Source of the DNA: Chloroflexi bacterium UBA5177
GTDB taxonomy: Bacteria > Chloroflexota > UBA5177
Length of the DNA: 17,221 nt
Assembly (NCBI GenBank): GCA_002413265.1
Contig: DHWR01000270.1
Span: forward strand, 1 to 17,221
Direction of reading: 5' to 3'
The notes under the pieces are model-generated. The model was not told the origin of the DNA. It saw only the letters and a list, made by a program, of their open reading frames with translations, and ran no database searches. Below, in pieces: positions 1 to 8,344 of this stretch. Position 1 is the stretch's first letter, and each line of letters begins with the position of its first letter. A program made the position numbers and the translations under genes.

Positions 1-1074
1 ACCGTCGCCCGCCTCGGAGGCGATGAGTTTGCCGTTCTCCTGCCTGCTACCGACGAGCCGGGCGCTGCCCTGACCGCAACCCGAATCATGGAAGAGATGA
101 GTCAGGCCTTCGTTATCGACGGGCAAAAGTTCGAGTGCGGAGGCAGTATTGGCATCGCACTCTATCCGGAACACGGACAGGACGTCGCGACGCTGATGCG
201 TCGCGCCGATGTCGCGATGTACGCGGCAAAGAGATCCGGCAGTGGCTACACGGTGTATTCAGCGGAGCGCGACGAGGCAAATGCTATGCGGCTTGTCATG
301 ACCGGCGAGCTTCGCCGAGCCATTGACACCGGTCAGCTCCTGCTCCACTACCAGCCCAAGATCAATCTGAAGTCGGGCGAAGCGCACGAGGTAGAAGCCC
401 TCATCCGATGGCAGCACCCGGAACGAGGTTTCATACCTCCCGACGGTTTCATTCCGCTGGCCGAAGAAACGGGTCTTGTCAAGCCGCTCACGGCGTGGCT
501 ACTCTCTCAGGCCGTGAAGCAGCATCGCGTTTGGAAGGAAGCCGGCTTCGACATTCGGATAAGCGTCAACTTCTCTGCCAAAACCCTGCATGACCCGGGG
601 CTCGTAGAGATGGTGCTCGCGCTGATTGAACGAACCGGAGTGGAACCATCCAGCCTTCAGGTCGAAATCACAGAGAGCGCCCTCATGATGAACCCGGAGA
701 GAGCGCTGCAGACTCTGAGCCAGCTCCACACAGCCGGCATCTGGACGTCCATCGACGACTTCGGCACCGGTTACTCCTCTCTCGGCTACCTCAAACAGCT
801 GCCGGTTGACGAGATCAAGATCGACAAGTCTTTCGTAATGGACATGGCGTCAAGCCGCGACGATGCTTCGATAGTTCGCTCGGTCGTGACACTCGGTCAC
901 AATCTTGGCTTGCAGGTGGTGGCCGAAGGCGTCGAGAACAAGCGGACTCTCGACATGCTCGCTGACATGGAGTGCGATCTTGCTCAAGGCTTCTTCCTTA
1001 GCCGGCCGCTCCCCGCCTTCGAGATCAGCGAGTGGTTGGTGGCCCGCAGGACCCGCGCCCTGGAGCCTCGCTAG
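1..1074 (+). CDS. GGDEF-EAL cyclic-di-GMP turnover protein, N-terminus missing
   Basis: The reading frame is open from base 1, so the gene is cut by the window edge and only the last 357 residues are present. Residues 5-14 read LGGDEF-type (R-L-G-G-D-E-F-A-V-L), the active-site loop of a diguanylate cyclase, so the end of a GGDEF domain is present. It is followed by a complete EAL phosphodiesterase domain, about residues 105-345. The metal and catalytic residues of EAL domains are all visible: E132 of EALIRW, N190, E222 of VEITES, D252-D253 of DDFGTGYSS, K273, E309 of AEGVE and Q329 of QGF. In this family such a set normally means active c-di-GMP hydrolysis to pGpG, and the intact GGDEF loop also allows synthesis or GTP-stimulated control. 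Sensor domains, if any, lie outside the window. The gene ends in TAG and is convergent with the histidine kinase downstream. Confidence 0.95.
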   Translation, partial: TVARLGGDEFAVLLPATDEPGAALTATRIMEEMSQAFVIDGQKFECGGSIGIALYPEHGQDVATLMRRADVAMYAAKRSGSGYTVYSAERDEANAMRLVMTGELRRAIDTGQLLLHYQPKINLKSGEAHEVEALIRWQHPERGFIPPDGFIPLAEETGLVKPLTAWLLSQAVKQHRVWKEAGFDIRISVNFSAKTLHDPGLVEMVLALIERTGVEPSSLQVEITESALMMNPERALQTLSQLHTAGIWTSIDDFGTGYSSLGYLKQLPVDEIKIDKSFVMDMASSRDDASIVRSVVTLGHNLGLQVVAEGVENKRTLDMLADMECDLAQGFFLSRPLPAFEISEWLVARRTRALEPR

Positions 1075-1101
1075 AAAAGCCCAAAGATCTGGGCCGTTTT
1101 C
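1074..1101 (+). terminator. Possible terminator after the GGDEF-EAL gene
   Basis: A hairpin starts at the last base of the GGDEF-EAL stop codon. GCCCA (1079-1083) pairs with TGGGC (1090-1094) around a 6-nt loop, followed by CG and TTTTC (1095-1101). The outer GAAAA (1074-1078) can also pair with TTTTC across the CG bulge. It is short and the T-run is only four bases, so this is a plausible but weak intrinsic terminator. The rest of the 1075-1231 gap shows no gene. Confidence 0.4.
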
Positions 1102-1231
1102 TGGCATCCATCTTGCGACTTACCTCTTACCCACGGACCTACAGGACCGAGTTGTAGTTGAAGACGCTAGATCTGTCAATCATGAGAGAGCCCGGAATCC
1201 GGAGGGCCTATATCACCTGATTGAGCTTTAG

Positions 1232-3934
1232 CTACTCCGGAGCGCCGACTGGAGCGCCTGGCTCCAACGCTCGAGATTCATTCACCTCATCGGCTGACGA
1301 GACAATCGGCAGTCGAACAACAAACGTTGTTCCCGCGCCCTCCTTGCTGTCCACCGATATGGTCCCGCCGTGCTGCTGCACTATTTGGAGCGAGCCGGCC
1401 AGACCGATCCCCGTGCCGGGAATACGTCCCGAGACGTTGCTGCCTCGGTGAAATCGATCGAACACGAGTGCCAGGTCGTGTTCGGGGATGCCCATCCCCT
1501 CGTCCCGAACGGCAATCACGGCCTCTGGTTCGGACTCATCGCTTCGGCTCACACGGATTAAGATCTCTCCACCGTGCGGACTGTATCGGACTGCATTGGA
1601 GACTATGTTGGTAAACGTTCGTTCCAGGCGCTGCTCATCCCAATAGCTCCTCAGGTCGGTGAGATCCGTTTCCATTCGGATTCGGTGCCTGTCCGTCGTT
1701 TGTTGCTGCTCCGAGACCAGCCGGGTCAACAAGTCAATCAGGTCGGCATCATTGCGCACCAAGTCCAGGGGCCTGCCCGTCTGAAGACGCGACACGTCGA
1801 GGAGCTCGTTGATGAGCTGCGTCATTCTCGAAGTAGTCGCGTCGATTCGATAAAGACTCTCGGCCATCGCCCTGGCCTCTGGAGCGGCAGCGCGCTCCGC
1901 GCGGCGCCGCAGGATTTGAGCCAGTCCCTTGATCGTCGTCAACGGAGTCTTGAGATCGTGAGCGGCAGCCGACAGGAAGTCATCCTTCTGCCGCTCGAGT
2001 GTCCGCTCGGCGGTGACGTCTCGAAACGTCACCACGCCGCCCAGCAGCGTGCCGTCGACCGCTCGAACGGGGGAAGCCGACAATTGAACAATGATCTCCG
2101 AGCCGTCCGTGCGCCTAATCAGTACTTCACGGTTCTCTGTGACTGCTTGCTCCCGTACTGCTCTGGCTAAGGGGAGCTGGTCGGCGGCGAGAGGCTCGCC
2201 CTCGGGCGTGAAAAACTGGTTTCGCGGGGCGCCACCGACTTGATTTCTCGTAACCGATGCCCCACCGGTCAGCCGCTTCCCCGCCTCGTTGATGAACGTG
2301 GTGCGCCCCGCGGTATCGGCGGTCATGATCCCTTCGGTGATCTGTCCCAGCACGGCCGCTCGCTCGGCCGCCGAGCGCTGCGCGTCCCAATAAAGCAAAG
2401 AATTGTCGACGGCGAGCGCAACTCGCGTCGCTAGGTCCATGGCGAGCGACACGTCTCCGTCTCCGTATCTGCGATCCGATGATTCCGAGACAAAGGTGAT
2501 CGCCCCGATAGTTCGAGAGCGGGCGATGAGCGGGACCGTCATTGACGACTTGAGTCCGAGCCCCCGAAGTACGCGTACGATCTCCTCATCGGGCGAGGCA
2601 GCCAGAATCATTTCATCGGTTATCTCGGATGTCAGCTCCGGCTCTCCGGATCGGATGACCGCAGGAACTCCAGTCTCAGCGTTCGGGTCATAGGGGAACT
2701 TTTGTTCAAACTCGTGTGCCAGGCGGACCTTAGCCGGATCCGTGTGAACCACGGCTACCTGACGAACCTGGCCCTCGAGGCTTACGACGTGGATGGCACA
2801 CCAGTCGGCCATCCTAGGAACAGCCAGCGCCGCAACGGTCTGGAGCGTTGTCTCGTAGTCGAGAGATTGTGCGAGTACCTTGCTTGCCTCTGCGAGAAAT
2901 TCGAAACGCTTTTGGGCCGACTCGGCCTCTTGTCGTGCCCGCTCCGTCGATTCGTAGAGGCGCGCTCGCTCCAGCGCTTGACCGCACTGGTGCGCGAGCG
3001 CCTGGATAAAAGCACGGTCGTCGGCGGTGAAATGCCTCGCCTTAGCGAACGTGACTCCCGCGGCCCCCAGGATGCGATCGCCGGTTCGCACCGGCAAAGC
3101 CATCAAAGCCTCGTGGCCCAGTTCGCCGTGAATTGATGCCAAATCCGGATATCTTGCGGCTAGCTCCGTGGCCGTTTCGATCCAAACCGGCTCCCCGGTA
3201 CGAGCTGCCGAGGTGGCCGGCGTCCGCACCTCGAGTGGGATCTGTCTATAGGCGTCGACGACATCCGCGTCGAAGCCGGAGGTGTAAACAACCTCGAGTC
3301 GTTTGCCTTCCGCGTCAAGGACGCTAACCATGCCTGCGTCCGCGCCGAACGCGGCCCGGGCGTGATCCACGATGGTCTGCGCCACCTCCGCCTGGGTAGC
3401 TGCTGTGGAAAGGGCTGCCGTAACTGCTTGAAGCCGCGCCATTCGCCCGGCTGTTTGTTCCGCTTCTGCGCGCGCCGCACGCTCACTTGCCAGCAGCTGT
3501 GACCGCTCCTCTTCCCTTCTCAGCTCGACGGCGAGATCTTCAGCCAATATCACCGTCCCCAGTAGCCGTCCGTCAGCACCAGACACAGGAGCCGTGGACA
3601 TCAGAAGCTCAATCGTCGAGCCGTCTTTTCGGAGCCGCGACCTGCGGAGGCCGGTAACCGTCTTACCTCCGAGAACCTCCTTCAACAAAGCTGTCGATTG
3701 CTCTCGCTGGTCCTCGGGTACGGTTGGCGAAGGCTTGCCCAGAACCTCGCTCTCTGTCCAGCCAAATATATGCTCGGCTGCAGGATTCCACCCGGTAACG
3801 TTACCTTTCGGATCGAGAGAGACAATCGCGGTCGGCGACGCTTCGATGATGGCCAGAAGACGCGCTCCCGCGTCCTCTGGACTCAGGTGCGCGGTAGCAG
3901 TCTCCGCGTCGGAACTAGTGCTCTCGTTCGCCAT
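1232..3934 (-). CDS. PAS-GAF-GAF-PAS sensor histidine kinase (soluble)
   Basis: A 900-residue sensor kinase with no membrane segment, so probably cytoplasmic. Order of domains: PAS about 25-137 (with GWNPAAEHIFGW), short coiled linker about 138-165, GAF about 167-325, second GAF about 345-512, PAS about 525-645, HisKA about 648-716 and HATPase about 765-880. The phosphoacceptor is H659 in AAAHDLKTPLTTI. The ATP-binding boxes are intact: N box NIVSNAVRYSP (N780), G1 DEGMGIP (D811), F box FDRFHRG and G2 GTGIGLA (839-845). It should autophosphorylate in response to small ligands, redox state or light sensed by the PAS/GAF domains; the ligand cannot be read from sequence. No response regulator is nearby, so it is an orphan here. 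ATG start with AGGA a few bases upstream; divergent from the Flp pilin across 177 bp and convergent with the c-di-GMP protein. Confidence 0.95.
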   Translation of the reverse strand: MANESTSSDAETATAHLSPEDAGARLLAIIEASPTAIVSLDPKGNVTGWNPAAEHIFGWTESEVLGKPSPTVPEDQREQSTALLKEVLGGKTVTGLRRSRLRKDGSTIELLMSTAPVSGADGRLLGTVILAEDLAVELRREEERSQLLASERAARAEAEQTAGRMARLQAVTAALSTAATQAEVAQTIVDHARAAFGADAGMVSVLDAEGKRLEVVYTSGFDADVVDAYRQIPLEVRTPATSAARTGEPVWIETATELAARYPDLASIHGELGHEALMALPVRTGDRILGAAGVTFAKARHFTADDRAFIQALAHQCGQALERARLYESTERARQEAESAQKRFEFLAEASKVLAQSLDYETTLQTVAALAVPRMADWCAIHVVSLEGQVRQVAVVHTDPAKVRLAHEFEQKFPYDPNAETGVPAVIRSGEPELTSEITDEMILAASPDEEIVRVLRGLGLKSSMTVPLIARSRTIGAITFVSESSDRRYGDGDVSLAMDLATRVALAVDNSLLYWDAQRSAAERAAVLGQITEGIMTADTAGRTTFINEAGKRLTGGASVTRNQVGGAPRNQFFTPEGEPLAADQLPLARAVREQAVTENREVLIRRTDGSEIIVQLSASPVRAVDGTLLGGVVTFRDVTAERTLERQKDDFLSAAAHDLKTPLTTIKGLAQILRRRAERAAAPEARAMAESLYRIDATTSRMTQLINELLDVSRLQTGRPLDLVRNDADLIDLLTRLVSEQQQTTDRHRIRMETDLTDLRSYWDEQRLERTFTNIVSNAVRYSPHGGEILIRVSRSDESEPEAVIAVRDEGMGIPEHDLALVFDRFHRGSNVSGRIPGTGIGLAGSLQIVQQHGGTISVDSKEGAGTTFVVRLPIVSSADEVNESRALEPGAPVGAPE

Positions 3935-4111
3935 ACGATCCTACAAGCCTAAGTCCCAAGAATGTGCCCCCAGGGTAGCGGATTTGACGATCGTAGGCGC
4001 GGTGGAACTACTCCCCATTGACCTGAAAATCGTACTTTCGAACCATATGCACGGCCCAAATATGTCTATATGCTTTGACGGAGAGATGGAAGCAGCCGCA
4101 AGGAGGAACGA

Positions 4112-4315
4112 GTGAACGGACTTGCGATAAGGTACCAGGCACAGGTGCGACGCCTCGTGCAGGTCCTCTCCGGGCAAGAAGAGGGGCAGGACATGGTTGA
4201 GTACGCGCTGCTTGCGGCGCTCATCTCGATCGTCGCCATCGGCATCATCGTTTTGCTCGGCCCGTACATTAAGGACCTGTTCGAGGATGTCATCAACGCT
4301 CTGAACCAGACGTAG
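4112..4315 (+). CDS. Flp/Fap-type (class IVb) pilin precursor
   Basis: A 67-residue prepilin of the Flp family, the subunit of Tad-type adhesion pili. The key signature is G25-QDMVEY: cleavage by a TadV-like prepilin peptidase after G25 would put E30 and Y31 at mature positions +5 and +6, the conserved Flp motif. The leader is 25 residues and basic. The mature peptide is 42 residues, starting with a hydrophobic helix (ALLAALISIVAIGIIVLL) and ending in a short polar tail. It starts at GTG with a strong ribosome site, AAGGAGG at 4100-4106, five bases ahead. A strong terminator follows, so it is transcribed alone. No tad assembly genes are in the window. I found no convincing -35/-10 pair in 3935-4099; TTGACC at 4018-4023 has no good partner. 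Confidence 0.9.
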   Translation: MNGLAIRYQAQVRRLVQVLSGQEEGQDMVEYALLAALISIVAIGIIVLLGPYIKDLFEDVINALNQT

Positions 4316-4338
4316 CTCCCAGGTAGGAGAGCCTCAAG

Positions 4339-4375
4339 AAACGGAGCGCCCCAATAGCGGGCGCTCCGTTTTTAT
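4339..4375 (+). terminator. Strong intrinsic terminator of the pilin gene
   Basis: AAACGGAGCGCCC (4339-4351) pairs perfectly over 13 bp with GGGCGCTCCGTTT (4359-4371), around a 7-nt loop, and the 3' arm runs into TTTTT (4369-4373). It sits 24 nt after the pilin stop codon. The 5' arm begins with AAA, so the hairpin could also work weakly on the other strand. Confidence 0.92.
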
Positions 4376-4533
4376 AGTTGACCCCTTCGGCCGGGCCTGC
4401 ACCGGAAGTGCGCCATCGGCCCTGGGGAAACGCAATGCCGTTCCGCCCTTACGGAGCCGGAACACATTTCGGGCCTTGGCATGCTGCACGATGGATTCGA
4501 GAGGCAATCGTACTGAAAAAAGGAATTGCCCGC

Positions 4534-5421
4534 GTGTCGGCACAGTCCGAAACGTCAACAGCCGTCCATCGCTCTCGGGTTTTGCTGCTGCTCGCCCTCT
4601 GGCGCGGAGACGCGATCCGCACAATCAAGGTGTTCTGGCGAGAGAATGGCCTCGGCATGGCCGGCACGATCGCGTTCTTCGGCTTCCTTTCTCTGGTTCC
4701 ACTCGTCATTCTGGTGCTCGCCTTCCTGGGAGACATTCTTGTGGGACGCGTCTCGCCTCATTAGATCCAGCAGGTCCTACACGACATCTTGCCGGGACTG
4801 ACCGATGGTCAGTTTGTCCACGAGTACTTGGACCCGGTGAGGCACAGCCGGCGCGCTACAACCGTCCTCGGTGCACTCTCTCTCGTCTTGGGGACCTTGG
4901 GCCTGCATGACTCCGTCGACTGGTCCGTGAGCCGGCTGTGGCAGTGCCCGAAGTCGAGATCCTTCTGGCTCAATAAGGTGCGGGGGGCACTCGTTGTCGT
5001 TTGGGCGGCTGGCCTCGCGCTGCTTACCCTGGGACTCACTTCCATGTGGCTGTTGGCCCTCAATACCGTGCATGCAGGCGATCACGAAATCCTTGGTTGG
5101 CTGACGCTGGTTCCATCCCTTGTCCTTGACTCAGCCGTATTTGCAGCCCTTTATCGCCTCACGCCCACGATTTCCGTCCGCACGCGAGCTGCCCTGATAG
5201 CCGGCGTCCTCGCAGCTTTGTTTTGGGAAAGCACAAAGCTCATATTTGGCTGGTGGGTCATTCAGGTCGGCACCTACAACAAGGTTTACGGGCCCCTTGC
5301 CGCCAGCATCATCGTCATGCTCTGGCTCTGGGTCTCGGCCATCGTCTTTCTGCTCGGAGCCGGTCTTACCGCAACCATACAGAAGCGCTGGGAGGCTGCG
5401 GAACTCCCGGTTGTCGTCTGA
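4534..5421 (+). pseudogene. YihY/BrkB-family membrane protein, interrupted by in-frame TAG
   Basis: One continuous frame carries a YihY/virulence-factor-BrkB type integral membrane protein, but TAG at 4762-4764 stops it at codon 77. Before the stop are an amphipathic N-terminus and the family's first membrane segment (GTIAFFGFLSLVPLVILV). After it, the same frame continues for 219 codons to TGA at 5419-5421 with four to five more hydrophobic segments, including ALVVVWAAGLALLTLG and ASIIVMLWLWVSAIVFLLG. The full length of about 295 residues fits the family. The stop is one C-to-T change from CAG, giving H-Q-I-Q-Q. I chose GTG 4534 because AAGGAA (4520-4525) lies upstream; ATG 4435 is possible. 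The family is a multi-pass inner-membrane protein of uncertain function, once misnamed RNase BN. A 76-residue fragment is unlikely to work. Alternatives are a base-call error or suppression. Confidence 0.85.
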
Positions 5422-5504
5422 AGCGCGGTCCGGTCTCGGGTATCATGTCGTGGCCCGGCAGCCGGACAAGGCAGCAAGGGAAGAGATGATCTCCAGGAGC
5501 ACTG

Positions 5505-6566
5505 ATGCACGTTCCGGCTCGACTCGTCGCGTTTGCCTGCGTCGCTGTTCTGTTAAGCGCCTGCGGCTCTTCCGCTGCCTCGCCTACGCCAACTGAATCT
5601 CTTTCGCCGCTTCCTACTCGTGGTTCCTCCATGCTGGTCGTCCTGGTAACGGACATTGGTGGTCTGCACGATCGTTCTTTTAATCAGGAAGCCTGGAACG
5701 GTCTCAAGCGCGCCCAATCGGTACTGGGAATCAGCCCTGTTGCACGAGCGAGCCGAACGACGAACGACTATTTTCCGCTGCTCTCCCAGGCCGCGCGAGA
5801 CAAGGCCGATCTCATCATTGCTGTCGGCTCGACCATGGGTACCAGTGTCTACGCTGCCGCCAAGCAGTACCAGAATCAGCGCTTCGCCATGGTCGACGCT
5901 CGTCCGCAATCTTCCCCCGGGCGTGAGGTAAACATGCCCAACGTCGTCAACCTCCTCTTCAAGGAGCAGGAGTCCGGATACTTGGTGGGCAGTATCGCAG
6001 GACTTATGGAAAAGCAGCGTGTAGGCGCGGCCACCCACAACACCATTGCCTGGTTGGGCGGCCAGGATATCCCGCCGGTGGACGCGTACCTCGCCGGTTT
6101 TGAGGCCGGTGCCCGCAAGGTCGACCCCTCAATCGCGATTCTTCGCCAATTCGCGGGCACCTTCGGCGACGCGGCAACCGGTCGTAACTTCGCCCAGCAA
6201 CAGCTCTCTTCGGGAGCAGACATATTCTTTCAAGTGGCAGCTGAAACGGGAGCAGCCTACCTTCAAAGGGCCGAAAAGAGCGGCAAATATGGCATTGGAG
6301 CCGATGCCGATCAGTCATATTTGGGCAACAACACTATAACGAGTGCCGTCAAGCGCGTGGATGTAGCCGTTCTCGATACAGTGAAGGCCTTGCACGCCGG
6401 GCATTTCCAGCCTTTCGACCACCGCTACGGCATCAGAGAAGGCACGACCGGTTACGCTCTGCCCACATCGATTGTGCCCGCAAACATAGTTCGGCAGGTG
6501 AACGAGCTCGCGAAGCAGATATCGCAGGGCAAGCTCGTTCCACCCCGCACTCTTCCGACTCGGTAA
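5505..6566 (+). CDS. PnrA/BMP-family nucleoside-binding lipoprotein
   Basis: A 353-residue extracytoplasmic binding protein of the basic membrane protein (BMP/PnrA) family, which supplies purine nucleosides to ABC importers. The N-terminus is a lipoprotein signal: basic start, hydrophobic core, lipobox LSAC with C20 as the lipidated residue, then a Ser/Thr/Pro-rich linker to about residue 42. The family signature TDIGGLHDRSFNQEAW spans residues 49-64. Later come WLGGQDIPPVDAYLAGFEAG and YGIGADADQSYLG, the usual hinge and ligand-side segments. ATG start with AGGAG (5495-5499) five bases ahead. No ABC ATPase or permease lies in the window, so the transporter core must be elsewhere or the protein may act as a sensor. 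The genes downstream process purine nucleosides, which supports a nucleoside ligand (inference). Stop is TAA, 11 nt before the next gene. Confidence 0.93.
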   Translation: MHVPARLVAFACVAVLLSACGSSAASPTPTESLSPLPTRGSSMLVVLVTDIGGLHDRSFNQEAWNGLKRAQSVLGISPVARASRTTNDYFPLLSQAARDKADLIIAVGSTMGTSVYAAAKQYQNQRFAMVDARPQSSPGREVNMPNVVNLLFKEQESGYLVGSIAGLMEKQRVGAATHNTIAWLGGQDIPPVDAYLAGFEAGARKVDPSIAILRQFAGTFGDAATGRNFAQQQLSSGADIFFQVAAETGAAYLQRAEKSGKYGIGADADQSYLGNNTITSAVKRVDVAVLDTVKALHAGHFQPFDHRYGIREGTTGYALPTSIVPANIVRQVNELAKQISQGKLVPPRTLPTR

Positions 6567-6577
6567 AAAGCAACACC

Positions 6578-6904
6578 ATGGATGACGATCCGACTTCACC
6601 ACGAGAGCAGCAGAGTCTTCTTGGAGCTTACGGCGTTGTCGTCGTGCCCCCGTCACCCGAGGGTGGTGGCTGGCTCGTCAGTGTTGTTGGATGGAACGAA
6701 GACTCGGAGCAGTACACTACCAGCGGGGAAGGGCCTATCTTCGACACCGAGGACGAGGCCATGCGTGAGGCAATGCGCGTCATTGCCTGGCTGCGAGACG
6801 ACAACACAGACTTTGATCCCGCGACCGCCTGGGAACGCATGCAGCGAGCGCGGGCAGCAGAGGAACGGCACGACGATCGTCCCCGGCCGTGGGGCCGCTT
6901 CTAG
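6578..6904 (+). CDS. Small acidic protein of unknown function
   Basis: I do not recognise this 108-residue protein. It starts at ATG 11 nt after the lipoprotein stop, in the same direction, and ends in TAG. No good ribosome site is visible, so it may depend on coupling with the upstream gene. It has no signal peptide or membrane segment, many Asp/Glu residues, and a likely beta-beta-alpha core: GGGWLVSVVGWNEDSEQYTT, then GPIFDTEDEAMREAMRVIAW. The pattern of strands followed by an 'F-x-T-x-x-E-A' helix recalls small DUF2188-like folds, but this is only a visual resemblance. The Arg-rich C-terminus (HDDRPRPWGRF) may be disordered. Being in frame with no overlap and lying between the transporter and salvage genes suggests a real gene. 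Confidence 0.7.
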   Translation: MDDDPTSPREQQSLLGAYGVVVVPPSPEGGGWLVSVVGWNEDSEQYTTSGEGPIFDTEDEAMREAMRVIAWLRDDNTDFDPATAWERMQRARAAEERHDDRPRPWGRF

Positions 6905-7018
6905 CTATCCCAAACCCTCTCGAAGCCGAGGCGCCTTGTTCGCGCCACGAGCTTACAATACGTCCAACCTGACGCCGAGTGTTCTTTACAGACCTCCAGT
7001 CGGTCTAGGCGGTGACGC

Positions 7019-8344
7019 ATGAAGACTTTGATCACGGGCGCCGTGATCTTGACCTGCGATGACCAAATGTCGGTGCTCGAGCACGCCGATCTCGTGATGG
7101 ACGGCGGCCGCATCAGCTTCGTGGGCGAGCGGTACGAAGGCGAGTACGACATAAGGCTTCCCGTATCCGGCAAGCTGCTTCTGCCCGGACTTATCAATGC
7201 CCACACTCACTCTGGGATGTCGCTATTTCGCAGCCTCGCTGACGACGTCGATCTCAGGGTGTTTCTCGAGGATCGAGTCTGGCCATGCGAAGTGAACCTG
7301 ACTCCCGACGACGTGTACGTCGGATCCGTGCTGTCTTCGATCGAAATGCTGAAGTGTGGCGTGACAACCTCAGTCGATATGTATTTCTTCGAGGATGAAC
7401 TGATGCGCGCCGCCCTCGAGACGGGCGCCAGAACCCTCATCACTCCAACCATCCTCGACGTGCCCACCTGGACTCGTGTATTGGGTTCTTGGGAAGACCA
7501 ACTACGCCGTGCTCTCGATTTTGCTTCGGCAAACGACGGCCTTGAAGGTCGGGTTCACACAGGAATCGGTCCCCATGCTCCCTACACCGTTCCGCTCGAT
7601 GCCCTCTCTCTTATCGCCGAGGAGGCTCGCCGGATCGGCAGGCCCCTGAACATCCATCTGGTGGAGACAGAGCTTGAGCGAGACTCCTTTAATGGACGAG
7701 GCGCCGGCAGCACAGCCTGCGTGCTCGAAGAGATTGGCTTCTTCGACGGTCCCGTTATCGCAGCCCATAGCATCTGGATCGATCACGGCGACATCGAGAT
7801 CTACGCCAGGAAGCGTGTCGGAGTCGCCCATTGCCCGCAGAGTAACGCCAAGCTCGCCGCCGGCATTGCCCCTATTGCCGACATGTTGCGCGGAGGCGTA
7901 AACGTCGGGCTGGGCACCGATGGAGCAGCCACCAACAACAACCACGACATGTGGGCTGAGATGCGTCTCGCCGCCGTACTCCAGAAGGTTTCCGCCGGTG
8001 ACCCGAAATTGCTGCCTGCGGGCGAAGCCCTTTCGCTTGCCACCAGAGTCGGCGCGCAGGCCGTGCACCTCGACAACCTGGGTGTGCTGCGGGAAGGCTT
8101 CCGTGCCGATGTCGTCACGCTCGACATTGCGGATACTCTCGCCGTGCCTGTGTTCTCTCCCGCCACCTACGTGTCTCACGCTGTGTACTCGTTCGGAGCG
8201 CAGCTCGTGGACAGCGTGTGGGTCGAGGGTCGCCAGGTCGTGAAAAACGGGGATATTCTGAGTGTCGATGAAGAGGCTGCTCGACGAGCTTTGCAAAAAG
8301 CGGCGCTCGAGATCGCGGAACGCACCGGAGCTGTGCCTGCGTGA
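7019..8344 (+). CDS. mtaD: 5'-methylthioadenosine/S-adenosylhomocysteine deaminase-type amidohydrolase
   Basis: A 441-residue amidohydrolase of the MtaD/SsnA/TrzN group. It should deaminate MTA, SAH or a related adenosine nucleoside at C6, giving the inosine form and ammonia, in the cytoplasm with one metal ion. Visible active-site residues: H62 and H64 in NAHTHSGMS, H186 in GPHAPYT, H213 and E216 in NIHLVETE, H250 in AAHSIWID, and D301 in GLGTDGAATNNNHDM. The metal ligands would be H62, H64, H213 and D301, with E216 and H250 catalytic, as in characterised family members. Its length is normal. The ATG start has a modest GGCGGTG ahead; a TACAAT hexamer at 6954-6959 could be a -10 but has no good -35. 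The stop overlaps the next gene's GTG (GTGA at 8341-8344). Substrate choice rests on the neighbours; guanine or N-ethylammeline deaminases share the fold. Confidence 0.9.
   Translation: MKTLITGAVILTCDDQMSVLEHADLVMDGGRISFVGERYEGEYDIRLPVSGKLLLPGLINAHTHSGMSLFRSLADDVDLRVFLEDRVWPCEVNLTPDDVYVGSVLSSIEMLKCGVTTSVDMYFFEDELMRAALETGARTLITPTILDVPTWTRVLGSWEDQLRRALDFASANDGLEGRVHTGIGPHAPYTVPLDALSLIAEEARRIGRPLNIHLVETELERDSFNGRGAGSTACVLEEIGFFDGPVIAAHSIWIDHGDIEIYARKRVGVAHCPQSNAKLAAGIAPIADMLRGGVNVGLGTDGAATNNNHDMWAEMRLAAVLQKVSAGDPKLLPAGEALSLATRVGAQAVHLDNLGVLREGFRADVVTLDIADTLAVPVFSPATYVSHAVYSFGAQLVDSVWVEGRQVVKNGDILSVDEEAARRALQKAALEIAERTGAVPA

Noticed and set aside
4378..4533. An earlier TTG start (4378) for the YihY-type gene
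   Set aside because: It begins almost on the pilin terminator and adds residues without family resemblance; GTG 4534 has a ribosome site.
4762..4764. TAG as a reassigned sense codon
   Set aside because: Seven other genes in the window end at TAG in the expected place, so a standard code is far more likely.
5411..5446. Promoter for the lipoprotein gene from TTGTCG and TATCAT
   Set aside because: The two boxes are 24 bp apart, too far for a sigma-70 promoter, and there is no extended -10.
6582..7022. A 146-codon ORF overlapping the small acidic gene in another frame
   Set aside because: Rich in Ser, Arg and Pro with no recognisable pattern, whereas the frame at 6578 is acidic, well structured and ends neatly.
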